A DNA stretch of 64,000 nt from CAZSSM01 sp964609385 (GCA_964609385.1 CAZSSM010000019.1:1-64000); one strand, 5' to 3'. Shown: positions 25,420 to 34,532, counted from the stretch's first letter. A program made the numbers and translations. Notes: generated by a model from the sequence alone, not told the origin.

Positions 25420-26061
25420 ATGCCCGCCCCATCGGATGAACACGTTCACGTCAGCGCGCACCCGCTGGTCCAACACCATCTGCTTCGGCTCCGCGACGCC
25501 GCGACGCCCCCGGTCGAGTTCCGCGAACTGGTCCGGACCCTGACCAAGCTGCTGATCGTTGAAGCAACGACCGATCTACGGACCGTTGGGGCCACAGTCC
25601 GAACACCGTTGGCCGATGCGGGCGGGCGCCGGCTGGACGAGAAGGTCGGCATCGTGCCGATCCTCCGCGCCGGCCTAGGCATGGCCGAGGCGATCCTCGA
25701 CTTGATCCCGGATGCCGAAGTCTGGCACCTCGGCATGTTCCGAGACGAAGCCACCCTTCAGCCAACCGAATATTACAATAAGATTACGACTGGCAGGCGT
25801 CTGACGCTCGGGTTGGTTCTCGACCCGATGCTAGCCACCGGGGGTTCAGCGATTCACGCCTGTCAGATCCTCCGAGCCAACGGTATCGAGCGGCTCCATT
25901 TTCTCGGCCTGATCGCCGCGCCCGAGGGGGCCGCCGCACTCCATGATCGGTTCCCTGATGTTCCGATCACTGTCGGAGCCGTCGACGAAAAGCTCAACGA
26001 GGTCGGTTTCATCTATCCGGGACTCGGCGACGCCGGTGATCGTCAGTTTGGAACGACATAG
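25420..26061 (+). CDS. upp: Uracil phosphoribosyltransferase
   Basis: The protein has 213 residues, usual for the family. It joins uracil and PRPP to make UMP in pyrimidine salvage. Key segments are KLLIVEATTDLRT near the start, VGIVPILRAGLGMAEAILDL, the PRPP loop LVLDPMLATGGSAIHACQIL, and the uracil-binding end VDEKLNEVGFIYPGLGDAGD. The ATG at 25420 gives the full fold. It stands alone; an IS1595-type element begins 10 bp after its stop. Its partner salvage genes deoA, nupC and punA lie about 4 kb downstream on the same strand. Confidence 0.96.
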   Translation: MPAPSDEHVHVSAHPLVQHHLLRLRDAATPPVEFRELVRTLTKLLIVEATTDLRTVGATVRTPLADAGGRRLDEKVGIVPILRAGLGMAEAILDLIPDAEVWHLGMFRDEATLQPTEYYNKITTGRRLTLGLVLDPMLATGGSAIHACQILRANGIERLHFLGLIAAPEGAAALHDRFPDVPITVGAVDEKLNEVGFIYPGLGDAGDRQFGTT

Positions 26062-26070
26062 CATAAATGA

Positions 26071-26092
26071 AAGGGTCTTAGGACGTTAAGGG
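26071..26092 (+). repeat. IS1595-type left inverted repeat
   Basis: This 22-bp end is identical to the reverse complement of 26799-26820. Confidence 0.85.
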
Positions 26093-26115
26093 TGAAGTCG
26101 AGTAGACTTCGTCCC

Positions 26116-26756
26116 ATGAAACACGGGACGAACCGCTCCGATCGCCGTTCGCGAATCCGTGAGCCCAAATTCCACCAACTCGTGCGGGCCTTGGCCCTCG
26201 ACCTGACGGTCACTCAAGCCGCTCCGTTACCGGCTTTTCGACGCGGAGAACTCAGGATATCTCCCTGAAACTGCGACGCCGGATCGCCCCGCATTGCCAG
26301 GAGCGATCCCTTTACTGAGGTGAAGTCGATGTCGACGCGTCCTGCTTCGGCCCCAGCCGAATCTAAGGTAAACGAGGCAGGGGTACCGGGGGCAAGACGA
26401 TTGTCTTCGGGATCTTCAAACACAACGGCCATGTCTCCACGGAGATCGTCCCCGATGCCAAGAAGACCACGTTGATCCAGGCCATACGCGAGCAGGTCGA
26501 CCTGGACCACATCATCCTCAGTGATGGCTGGCGAGGCTACGACGGCCTTGTTGACCTGGGGTCCAGCAAGCATCTCCGGGTCCAGCATGGAGCTAACGAG
26601 TTTGTCAACAGCCAGTCCCACATCAATAGAATCGAGGCGTTTTGGCGTTTTACCAAGCGGCGGTTATTGCAATTCCATGGAGTAGCTCGGCACACCTTCG
26701 AGCTCCATCTGAAGGAAACCGAATTTCGCTTTAACCATCGACATGATAATTTCTGA
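26116..26756 (+). pseudogene. IS1595-family transposase, degenerate
   Basis: The ATG at 26116 gives KFHQLVRALALDLTVTQAAP, the family's N-terminal region. The frame then breaks through deletions and shifts. Later pieces are DPFTEV..VDASCFGP (expected catalytic 'EVDESYFG', with the second acidic residue altered), GGKTIVFGIFKHNGHV, EIVPDAKKTTLIQAIREQVD, ILSDGWRGYDGLVDL (catalytic Asp in the ISXO2-like DDE domain) and HGANEFVNSQSHINRIEAFW, closing with ETEFRFNHRHDNF. The zinc-binding N-terminal domain is missing. The gene is inactive. Confidence 0.85.
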
Positions 26757-26798
26757 TTAGTGCGGATCAAATTGTTGCATGACAGCCCCATCTAGGCC

Positions 26799-26820
26799 CC
26801 CTTAACGTCCTAAGACCCTT
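26799..26820 (-). repeat. IS1595-type right inverted repeat
   Basis: This is the perfect inverted partner of 26071-26092 and marks the right end of the element. Confidence 0.85.
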
Positions 26821-26999
26821 GGCGATTATTGCGCGCGACTTATCCGGGTTGTCCCGGGAGCAGATCCTTGATCCGGTTCCAATGATCATTGTTAAGTATA
26901 TGACGTAAAATAATGCATGGGATTTGTTCTGCGGGTGAATGATACCTTGGGTTCTACAGAATTCTCAAGTTTTGTCCACGCGGCCTAACCACCATGTGA

Positions 27000-27512
27000 C
27001 TGATCGCTGAGAGGACCACCAAGAAGCACATCGAGAAGGCCCTGTTGAAAATTTGGCAATACGACGACCCCTTGAAGCAGCAGAGTCTCCGTTGGGATCC
27101 GGGTGACGACATCCGCTACGCGCTTGGCTGGCGTGATCCCAGCGGTGACCCCCACTGCAAGAAGCGGGGCAGCATGCTCGGGGCTAACCGTCTGGCGATT
27201 GAGGGCCTGCCGATGCTTTCCGTCATGCCGGTCGGTCAGACGCTCCAAACCACCGGATTTCATCAGCGATCTGGACAGGGCACCATCTGGTGCTGGCCGA
27301 TCTGGAACCGCCCGGCGACCGACGACGTCGTCCGCTCGCTGCTTGCCTCGCCGCTCCTCGGACCAACCCTTGCAGGAAACGCGGTCGATGAACTTCAGGT
27401 GATGGGCGTCGTCGAGGTCTACAAATCGCGGCGATTGACCGTCGGCAAATTCCGTAACTTCACGCCGGGCGAGCCGGTCACACTGGTCGAGACGGAGGAG
27501 ATGATCGCGTGA
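27000..27512 (+). pseudogene. Type I-G CRISPR-associated protein, C-terminal fragment
   Basis: The frame gives 170 residues with no proper start; a TGA precedes it at 26997-26999. The text includes QSLRWDPGDDIRYALGWRD, PSGDPHCKKRGSMLGANRLA, GLPMLSVMPVGQTLQTTGF and VYKSRRLTVGKFRNFTPGEP. From memory this pattern belongs to a protein of type I-G (formerly I-U) CRISPR-Cas loci, possibly the so-called Cas3-extension protein, and usually lies just before csb2. A Csx17-like identity cannot be excluded. Its stop overlaps the csb2-like start as GTGA, an operon arrangement kept from the intact locus. The N-terminal half is gone. Confidence 0.5.
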
Positions 27513-28411
27513 GGACATCGGCTGCTCGGAGACTTGAGGCTCGAGAGGCGGGGTCGATCTGTGAACGACCAACAGTCGTCCGGTTCGCCCTGTTCGGCGA
27601 GCAGCCCGCGCCCTTTTCCGACATGCTCACCTACGGCGAGCAGATGCGAAGGGCCGCCATGAGCCGATCCCAGGTGGTTAACGTCAGGCGATTCGGGCCG
27701 TCAGCCGACGCCAGCGCGGTTTTCTCGGGAAGGCGCGATCGCGTTTCATTTCGCCGCGAGAGTCATGTTCATGCTCACTATCTCGGCGAGTGCTGTCGTC
27801 GGGTCGGGTCTCTGTCACACATCACGGTCTTTGCCCACGAAGGTTTCTCTGACGACGATTTGGAAGCGCTCGTTCAACTCGCCGAGAAAGGCGGCTTGTT
27901 CTTTGACCCTAAGTATCTCCCTCCACAATGGCTCGTGCTTGTCGGAGCAGGGGCGGCCGAAGAACTCGGAGGCTCTTGCTGGGTCCTGGGGAGATCTCCG
28001 GCCCTAGCGACCTCCGCCACCTGGGTCTCGCGGACGCCGTATGTCCCTGCCCGACACCTGAAGGTTCCGCGCTCCCAACGTAACGATCCGGCAGCTTGGC
28101 ATGTGGCTGTCCGCCGTGAGGTCACCGAGGATCTCCTTCGTCGACCTTGGCTTAACCTCGAAGAGGCCGACGCCCAGACGATCACCGTCGACCTGCTCCC
28201 GGAGGATGGCACTCCCGTCGGGGGGTCAATCATGACCTGGTCGAGCTTCCGTCGCGAGCGGCTGCTGGGTCATGGACAACGATCGACGGACACGGGACTT
28301 GGGCTGCGGATCACTTTCCCTCGACTCGTTCGGGGGCCGATCGCGATCGGCTACGCCAGCCACTTCGGCCTCGGGCAGTTCTGGCCGGAGGAATGTGTCC
28401 GAATTTCCTGA
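27509..28411 (+). pseudogene. csb2: Csb2-like (Cas5-Cas6) protein of type I-G CRISPR, N-terminally truncated
   Basis: The product has 300 residues from a GTG that overlaps the preceding stop. Csb2 (GSU0054 family) is a Cas5-Cas6 fusion of roughly 450-500 residues that processes crRNA and joins the Cascade complex. The surviving part has the middle region (SHVHAHYLGE..., SHITVFAHEGFSDDDLEALV, WVSRTPYVPARHLK) and the family's glycine-rich ending RGPIAIGYASHFGLGQFWPE. The Cas5-like N-terminus is missing, and 'RRLEAREAGSICERP' appears to join directly to a later part. No cas1, cas2, cas3, csb1 or repeat array occurs in the window. Probably non-functional. Confidence 0.6.
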
Positions 28412-28694
28412 TCCAATCACGCATCCATCGAGAATATCACGACTCCACGTGCGAACTGCTCTTTGACAATACGGATCAATTGTCCAGACGAGCTGCCGAC
28501 CGACGGCTCATCCGATCGGGTCGAGGACTGACTCGATGGATGGGCTTGTCGGAACTAATTCGCGTCGAGGAACCATCGATCGTTGCCATCTCCGAATGAC
28601 TACCAGGACCCTGACGTCGGGGCGAACCATTCCGATGGGCCCGATCCGAAGCCGCTCATCCCGGCTCGGATCCTCAACGAGAGCGATCATCATT

Positions 28695-29275
28695 TCATCC
28701 GGTCTGACCGGGCCGACCCCGGCCGCCCAGCGCGATGTTGGGCGAGAGCTCCTCGGGTGAGGAGGTGGTACTCTCCACCACATCCAAGAAGCGATGGCCC
28801 ATGACCACACGATGGTCGCGGAGATGACTGTCGCGGACGCACTTCTGGGCTAGCAAGTCGGAGCAGCCACCCATCGTCCTGTATTCGTCAACGAACCACC
28901 GATAGTCCTCGGCCGACTCGACCTTCCAGATGCCGCTGCCCCGCGTGCTGCTGGGCACCTTGAGCACCGCTGGATAGCCGACCTTTGTGCGGATCCGCTC
29001 CGCCTCGATATGGTCGCCGACCGGCGTGCCAAGGTGGATCGTCGTCGGCACTGGTAGCTCTCCGGCCAGCCGCGTGTAGGTGGTGAACTTGTCGCGACTT
29101 CGCCGGATCCCCTCGACGCTATTGACCGTCCGAACTCCAGCTGTTCGAGATACTCGATGAGTCGGAGGTCGTCAAGGCTCGTCTCGGCACCGGCCCTCCT
29201 CTTGCATGAGGTTGGTCAGGCGTTTGGTCTCAAGGGTCGGCCGAGGGTGATCGGGCACGGTCAGAACCCAGCAGG
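28695..29275 (-). pseudogene. RimK-like ATP-grasp ligase, frameshifted fragment
   Basis: Pieces in order are VLTVPDHPRPTLETKRLTNL, then (shifted frame) TSLDDLRLIEYLEQL, then (a missing G shifts the frame again) VRTVNSVEGIRRSRDKFTTY and ELPVPTTIHLG. The ATP-grasp core GYPAVLKVPSSTRGSGIWKV and DLLAQKCVRDSHLRDHRVVM follow, ending NIALGGRGRPGQTG. This is the order of RimK/LysX-type enzymes that add glutamate or similar to a carboxylate. The C-terminal ATP-grasp subdomain is truncated. Related planctomycete proteins may glutamylate tetrahydromethanopterin, the cofactor used by Fae and MtdB elsewhere in this window, but that link is conjecture. Confidence 0.65.
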
Positions 29276-29927
29276 TCTAAATAGAGTGGATGGCAACTTC
29301 CCTGCTCTCGGAAAGATAATGTTTTAAAATAAGCGAACATAAAAATAATAAATTTTTATTCGTTCTTAAATTGAAATTATATATTTAGATTTGTCGAATT
29401 GAACATTTTGCGGTCGCGCGCGGCTATCGAACCGCCTTTGGGGCTCGAGCCGGAGCCGGATGCGGAAGCGGCATTTGACTCGCAGGTCCCTTCCGAGAGC
29501 TGATCGGTCGATTGTCCAGTGGATGAGGACTGCGGGCCGGGCGACGCCTCGATGTCGTCGACGACCTATGAAATGATCGAGGACGAACTCAAAGCGAAAG
29601 CTCGGATGGCGATCTCGGTCGGATCGTCCGGTCCGAGGGATCTCGAGTCAGAGACGTTTCGAATCCATTCGGTTTTGGTGGGGCCGGGGTGGTTTGGGTT
29701 GCCGTTGCCGAATCCAAAGTCATGACCAATTAAGAAGAACATGTCACGATCCGACGAGGATGCTCGCGGGTCGATCCGGGTCGTGATAGAATTTATCGCT
29801 GGTGTTCTGTCGGTCTCGGCGATTGAGGCCATCGAACCGCCATCTGTTTGTCGGCCTTCCCTCGACGCTGTGCGCCAACGGTGATCGGGACGATGTGGGG
29901 GCTCCCTCCAGCCCCGGGACCTTGGCC
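29276..29927. other. Gene-free stretch with an AT-rich island
   Basis: No supported gene. About 100 bp at 29318-29415 are strongly AT-rich and contain ATAAAAAT (29339-29346) and ATTTTTAT (29352-29359) as an 8-bp inverted repeat. Small frames at 29519-29725 (+) and 29566-29832 (-) lack motifs and overlap each other. The stretch ends at the deoA start and probably contains that operon's promoter. Confidence 0.45.
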
Positions 29928-31232
29928 ATGCGCGTCGTCGACCTGATCCGCAAGAAACGGGATGGAGGTCGGCTCTCCCCGCAAGAGTTGACCTGGTTGA
30001 TCGAGGGGCTTAAGGGAAACTGGGTTGCCGATTATCAATGGGCCGCCTTGCTGATGGCGATGCTGTTGCGAGGACTCGACCTGGACGAGACGATTGCGCT
30101 GACCGAGGCGATGCTGCGGAGCGGCCAGGTCGTCGACCTTTCCCGGATTCCTGGTCCGAAGGTCGACAAGCATTCCACCGGCGGGGTCGGGGACAAGACC
30201 TCAATGGTCCTGGGCCCGATCGCCGCGGCTGCCGGGGTTCGGGTCCCGATGATCTCCGGGCGCGGTCTGGGACATGCCGGGGGCACGCTGGACAAACTGG
30301 AGGCGATCCCCGGACTGCGGACCGACCTGGACCTGAAGGCGTTCCGCGACGTCCTGGGTCAATGCGGGCTGGTCATGATCGGGGCCACTGACGATCTGGC
30401 ACCGGCCGACCGGACCCTCTACGCCTTACGAGACGCGACGGCGACGGTCGAGTCGATCCCGCTGATCACCGCCTCGATCCTCTCCAAGAAGGTTGCCGAG
30501 GGGATTGAAGGGCTTGTCCTGGACGTCAAGCTCGGCTCGGGCGCGTACATGCGTCAGGAAGGTGATGCGTATCGGTTGGCTGAGTCGCTTTGCCGCGTCG
30601 GTCGTGGCCTGGGTCTACGCGTGGTGGCTCTGATAACGGACATGAACCAGCCTCTGGGACACGCTGTGGGCAATGCCAATGAGGTGACTGAGGCGATCGC
30701 CTGCCTTAGAGGCCAGGGGCCGTCCGATCTAGAGGAACTGAGCCTTGAGCTGGCACAGCATATGATCCGAATCGGCGGCCTGGCCCACGGGCGCAACGAG
30801 GCCTTGCAGATCTGTCAGGAGACGATTCGCGACGGCTCAGCCCTGGCGGTCCTCCGTCGGATGATCGAGTTGCAGGGAGGGGATCCGCTCGTGGTCGACG
30901 AACCATCCCGACTTCCTCAACCGGAGCGTTTCGTTGAGGTGGTCAGCACCCAGGCCGGATCCATCCAGGCCATCGATACCTTCACGCTGGGCTCGACGAT
31001 CATGTCGTTGGGTGCCGGCCGCGCTCGTGCCGATCACGACATCGATCGCCGAATTGGCTTTGAGGTTCACTGCAAGGTCGGGACCCGCGTCGAGGTCGGA
31101 ACAGTGCTGGGTACGCTCGGTCTCGTCAAGGAAAGCATTGCCGAACCGGCCGTCCAGGCGATCCTCGAGGCCTTCCAGATCAAGGAACGGCCGGTCGACC
31201 CGTCTCCCTTGATTCGAGATCGCCTCCTATGA
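29928..31232 (+). CDS. deoA: Thymidine/pyrimidine-nucleoside phosphorylase
   Basis: The protein is 434 residues from the ATG at 29928 (MRVVDLIRKKRDGGRLSPQE), a typical family start. It phosphorolyses thymidine or uridine to base plus (deoxy)ribose-1-phosphate. Motifs are KVDKHSTGGVGDKTSMVLG (phosphate binding), ISGRGLGHAGGTLDKLEAIP, YALRDATATVESIPLITASI with LSKK, and LDVKLGSGAYM. The C-terminal lobe includes GSTIMSLGAGRARADHDID and the VGTRVEVGTVLGTLG stretch. The stop overlaps the next gene's start (ATGA), so it is coupled to the nucleoside transporter. Whether it prefers thymidine or takes all pyrimidine nucleosides cannot be read from sequence. Confidence 0.95.
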   Translation: MRVVDLIRKKRDGGRLSPQELTWLIEGLKGNWVADYQWAALLMAMLLRGLDLDETIALTEAMLRSGQVVDLSRIPGPKVDKHSTGGVGDKTSMVLGPIAAAAGVRVPMISGRGLGHAGGTLDKLEAIPGLRTDLDLKAFRDVLGQCGLVMIGATDDLAPADRTLYALRDATATVESIPLITASILSKKVAEGIEGLVLDVKLGSGAYMRQEGDAYRLAESLCRVGRGLGLRVVALITDMNQPLGHAVGNANEVTEAIACLRGQGPSDLEELSLELAQHMIRIGGLAHGRNEALQICQETIRDGSALAVLRRMIELQGGDPLVVDEPSRLPQPERFVEVVSTQAGSIQAIDTFTLGSTIMSLGAGRARADHDIDRRIGFEVHCKVGTRVEVGTVLGTLGLVKESIAEPAVQAILEAFQIKERPVDPSPLIRDRLL

Positions 31233-32725
31233 CAGTGCATCGCCAGCGGGCGGTCGAAGAACCGACCGTGATCCGTCACGGGATCCGAGCCGTGATCTGG
31301 GTCTGGATCGTCGTATCGATCTGCATGGGTCTGGTCGCGGTTCCGACGACACGAGGCCAAGAGCCTGATGCGCTGTCGGATCCGACCGACTCGAACGCGG
31401 TCCCCGATGTGGCGGTCCCTGATGCGACGACCGGGGCTGACGAAACGAAAGAATCGAACGAGCTGACCGGACAGGCTCCCGTCGACAACGGGCTTGCTGA
31501 GCCGTCTGGCCTAACCTGGTTTGCCCCAGATCGTTATCGCGGTCTACTCGGGGTCATGTCGATTCTCATCCTGGCCTGGCTGGCCTCGGAATCGCGTCGA
31601 CGGGTCTCATGGCGTTTGGTGGGGACGGTCTTAGCGTTCTTGCTGCTCTTCGCGGTTCTGGTGCTCCGTTGGCCGCCCGGTCAGTCGATGATGGCCTGGG
31701 TCGGTCAAGGGACGGTGAAGGTCTTGAGCTGCGCCGATGTTGGAGCGCGGTTCGTCTTCGGCGAGGCGCTGGTCGATCGTAACGGGCCGGCCGGATTCGT
31801 CTTCGCCTTCCGGGTCCTGCCGGCGATCATCTTCGTGGCCGCCTTGTTCGCCGTGCTTTACTACATGCGGATCATGCCGTGGGTAGTCCAAAGCCTGGGT
31901 TGGCTGATGCAACGCAGTTTGGGGACCAGCGGCGCCGAGAGCCTCAACGCCGCCGCGGCGATCCTGCTCGGTCAAACCGAATCCCCGTTGACGATTCGCC
32001 CGTACCTGGAGGGTCTGACCCGTTCCGAACTGTTCACGCTGATGGTGACGGGGATGACGACCGTCTCAGGCGGGGTCCTGCTGGCCTTTATTGAGGCCGG
32101 TGCCGAGCCCCGGCTGGTTCTGACGGCTGTCCTAATGACCGCGCCGTCCGGAATCCTGCTAAGCAAGCTGGTGATCCCCGAGACCAAAGAGCCGGCCACG
32201 CGCGGACGGGTTGGAGTGGCCGAGCCGACTGGGGACGCCAACCTCATTGATGCGGCGGCACGAGGGACCACCGAGGGCTTGATCTTGGCATTGAACGTTG
32301 CGGCTGTCCTAATCGCATTCTTGGCCTTACTGGCCCTGGTCGACCTCCTGCTCCAACCCCTGGGCCTCGATCTGGCCACGATCCTCGGCGTGCTGCTCTG
32401 GCCGGTCGCCTGGACCCTCGGCGTGCCGACGGCCGATTGTCAGGAGGTCGGCGGTCTGCTCGGCACCCGCGCGATCACGAATGAGATCGTGGCGTACTTG
32501 GAACTCAATTCGATCCTGGTCGATCTGAACCCACGCTCCGTCGCGATCACCACCGTGGCGCTCTGTGGATTTGCCAACCTCAGCTCGATCGGGATCCAGG
32601 TCGGTGGCATCGGCGCGTTGGTCCCGGCACGCCGGGCCGACCTAGCCCAACTGGGCGGCAAAGCCGTCCTGGCCGCAACCGGCGCCAACCTCCTCTCGGC
32701 GGCCATCGCTGGTCTCTGCCTCTGA
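31229..32725 (+). CDS. nupC: Concentrative nucleoside transporter (CNT family)
   Basis: The protein has 498 residues; its ATG overlaps the deoA stop. A signal-like segment (VIWVWIVVSICMGLVAV) is followed by a 70-residue extracytoplasmic stretch not seen in ordinary NupC, which is about 400 residues. The CNT core then follows with MMAWVGQGTVKVLSC, VFAFRVLPAIIFVAALFAVL, the signature ILLGQTESPLTIRPYLEGL, FTLMVTGMTTVSGGV, and TNEIVAYLEL near the end, with CGFANLSSIGIQVGGIGALV. CNTs import nucleosides with sodium or protons. In this operon it would feed substrates to DeoA and the purine phosphorylase. Confidence 0.93.
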   Translation: MTVHRQRAVEEPTVIRHGIRAVIWVWIVVSICMGLVAVPTTRGQEPDALSDPTDSNAVPDVAVPDATTGADETKESNELTGQAPVDNGLAEPSGLTWFAPDRYRGLLGVMSILILAWLASESRRRVSWRLVGTVLAFLLLFAVLVLRWPPGQSMMAWVGQGTVKVLSCADVGARFVFGEALVDRNGPAGFVFAFRVLPAIIFVAALFAVLYYMRIMPWVVQSLGWLMQRSLGTSGAESLNAAAAILLGQTESPLTIRPYLEGLTRSELFTLMVTGMTTVSGGVLLAFIEAGAEPRLVLTAVLMTAPSGILLSKLVIPETKEPATRGRVGVAEPTGDANLIDAAARGTTEGLILALNVAAVLIAFLALLALVDLLLQPLGLDLATILGVLLWPVAWTLGVPTADCQEVGGLLGTRAITNEIVAYLELNSILVDLNPRSVAITTVALCGFANLSSIGIQVGGIGALVPARRADLAQLGGKAVLAATGANLLSAAIAGLCL

Positions 32726-32792
32726 CATCCAGTCATCGTCGACCGAACGAGCCCCATTTGGGATCCCCAACACCCTCAAGTCGAGCGGCCTC

Positions 32793-33671
32793 ATGAACGC
32801 GGACTCGCCAGGAAACTTGGCCGATCGAGCACACGAGGCAGCCGAGGTGATCCGTGCGATCGCCGGTGACGAGCCGCCCCGGGTTGGCCTAATCCTTGGC
32901 TCGGGCCTGGGCGGTTGGGTCGACCGCCTGGAGGCGGCCACGGTCGTCTCTTACGAACGGATCCCCCACCTAGCGCGGCCGAGCGTTTCGGGTCACGCCG
33001 GCGAACTCTATCGGGGCCGCTGCAGCGACGTCCCGCTGGCCGTTTTCCGAGGCCGACTCCATTACTATGAGGGCCATGACCTGGAGGCGGTCACTTTCCC
33101 GATCCGGATCCTCCAGCAACTCGGAGCTTCGGGCGTGATCCTGACGGCTGCCGCTGGTGGGATCCGTGATGACCTGGAGCCCGGCGACGTGGTCGTTTTG
33201 GAAGACCACCTAAACCTGATCGGTTCCAGTCCGCTTCGAGGTCCCAACGACCCGCGACTGGGCACGCGGTTTCCCGACATGACTTCTGTCTACGACCCGA
33301 CTCGGAGCGCCTTGGCCTTCCGCTTGGGTATTGAGCAGAGTCTGCGGGCGCATCGGGGTATTTATGCCTCGGTTCCCGGTCCACAATATGAGACGCCGGC
33401 CGAGGTCCGGATGCTTCGGACCCTGGGTGCCGACGTGGTTGGGATGTCGACGGTTCCCGAGGCGATCGCTGCACGTCATGCTGGGTTGGACGTGGTCGGA
33501 CTCGCCCTGGTGACCAACCGCGCTGCCGGGCTCGGGCCGTCCCAGTTGGACCATCGGGATGTGCTGGCCATCGGGAAGCTCGTGGCCGGACCGCTCGGCG
33601 ACATGCTCCAGACTCTGATCGTCCAGGGCTGGGCGACTACGGAGGCCAAGCCCGACATTGAGGAGCCGTGA
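32793..33671 (+). CDS. punA: Purine-nucleoside phosphorylase (trimeric class)
   Basis: The protein has 292 residues. It cleaves guanosine/inosine-type nucleosides with phosphate. Motifs are VGLILGSGLGGWVDRLE, PSVSGHAGELYRG (phosphate His), AVFRGRLHYYEGHDLEAVTF, TAAAGGIRDDLEPGDVV, YASVPGPQYETPAEVRMLR, VGMSTVPEAIAARHAGLDV and LVTNRAAG, where the Asn contacts the purine. It lies 67 bp after nupC on the same strand and completes a nucleoside uptake and phosphorolysis operon. Confidence 0.95.
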   Translation: MNADSPGNLADRAHEAAEVIRAIAGDEPPRVGLILGSGLGGWVDRLEAATVVSYERIPHLARPSVSGHAGELYRGRCSDVPLAVFRGRLHYYEGHDLEAVTFPIRILQQLGASGVILTAAAGGIRDDLEPGDVVVLEDHLNLIGSSPLRGPNDPRLGTRFPDMTSVYDPTRSALAFRLGIEQSLRAHRGIYASVPGPQYETPAEVRMLRTLGADVVGMSTVPEAIAARHAGLDVVGLALVTNRAAGLGPSQLDHRDVLAIGKLVAGPLGDMLQTLIVQGWATTEAKPDIEEP

Positions 33672-33875
33672 TGCGGCCGGTCGACACGATCGCTACGATA
33701 AGATGATCAGGAACGGGCTCGGACCGAGAGGTTGCCGTGGACGGTGAACCTCCAAGCCCTTGGCGGTTACCGAGAAGCAGGTCCCTGTGCAAGGGCGTCG
33801 TGAATGCGCTGATGGATCGCGGGACCCCGACCGGCCACGGCCGGTCGCTCAGCCACGCCACTTCGAGGAGCCCTG

Positions 33876-34532
33876 ATGACCGAGAGTCGACCCCCGGACA
33901 ACCCACTAAATCCGTCGAACCCGTCCACGGTCGGTCCCGTTGAGGGCGCAGAGGCATCTGACGCGCCCGAGGCCCCGATCAATGGTCGGACGGCACGATC
34001 ACGGTCGGATTTCCATGAGGTCCAGGATCCGGTCGAGTCGCGCGCGGTGGCCTACAGCGACCCGACGCGGATCGAGGTCGCGCGTCAGCGGGCCGTCCGT
34101 TGCGCCCAAATCGTTGAGGACGGCCGAGCCCGCGACATCTGCCTGCTCGACGTCCGGACCGCCACACCCTTGGTCGACTTCATGGTCCTGGCCACCGCCG
34201 ACAGCCGTCGCCAGACGCAGGCGATCGCCGAAGAGATCCGCGTCACCATGAAGCAGGCCGGCGAACCCCCTTTGGGGATCGAGGGGCTCGAGGAGGGGCG
34301 TTGGGTCCTCCTGGACTTCTCCGACTACGTCGTCCACCTCTTCAGCCCCGATGCCCGTGACTACTACGCCCTGGATGATCTCTACGGCGATGCCGACCCG
34401 ATTGCCTTCAGCCAGCACGAGGGCTCAAGCCGCCCTCAAGCGCCGGATAATGCCCCGGCGGTCATCGAGCAGATGCCAACAGAGATCGAACAGCCCGAGC
34501 CGAACTCGGCGGACTCGGACGAGACCGACTAA
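33876..34532 (+). CDS. rsfS: Ribosomal silencing factor RsfS with long acidic flanks
   Basis: The protein has 218 residues; the RsfS domain occupies about 70-175. Motifs are ARDICLLDVRTATPLVDFMV, LATADSRRQTQAIAEEI, and GLEEGRWVLLDFSDYVVHLF with SPDARDYYALDDLYGD. RsfS binds ribosomal protein uL14 and blocks subunit joining when nutrients are low. Standard RsfS is about 110-130 residues. Here a 70-residue Pro/Ala/Glu-rich N-terminal tail and a 45-residue acidic C-terminal tail are added, both likely disordered. It lies 60 bp upstream of argS and is probably cotranscribed with it. Confidence 0.93.
   Translation: MTESRPPDNPLNPSNPSTVGPVEGAEASDAPEAPINGRTARSRSDFHEVQDPVESRAVAYSDPTRIEVARQRAVRCAQIVEDGRARDICLLDVRTATPLVDFMVLATADSRRQTQAIAEEIRVTMKQAGEPPLGIEGLEEGRWVLLDFSDYVVHLFSPDARDYYALDDLYGDADPIAFSQHEGSSRPQAPDNAPAVIEQMPTEIEQPEPNSADSDETD

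Larger units (their letters stand above)
26071..26820 (+). mobile_element. IS1595-family element with perfect terminal inverted repeats
   Basis: The element is 750 bp, bounded by a perfect 22-bp inverted repeat beginning AAGGGTCTTAGG. It encloses a decayed IS1595-type transposase. No clear 8-bp target duplication is visible in the flanks, so it is old or flanked by later changes. At 750 bp it is shorter than intact members because parts of the transposase are deleted. Confidence 0.8.

Noticed and set aside
27000..29300. CRISPR repeat array beside the type I-G relic
   Set aside because: I scanned for regularly spaced repeats of about 30 bp and found none in or near this stretch.
29519..29832. 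Small genes on either strand before deoA
   Set aside because: The two frames overlap each other on opposite strands, have no motifs and no convincing ribosome binding site.
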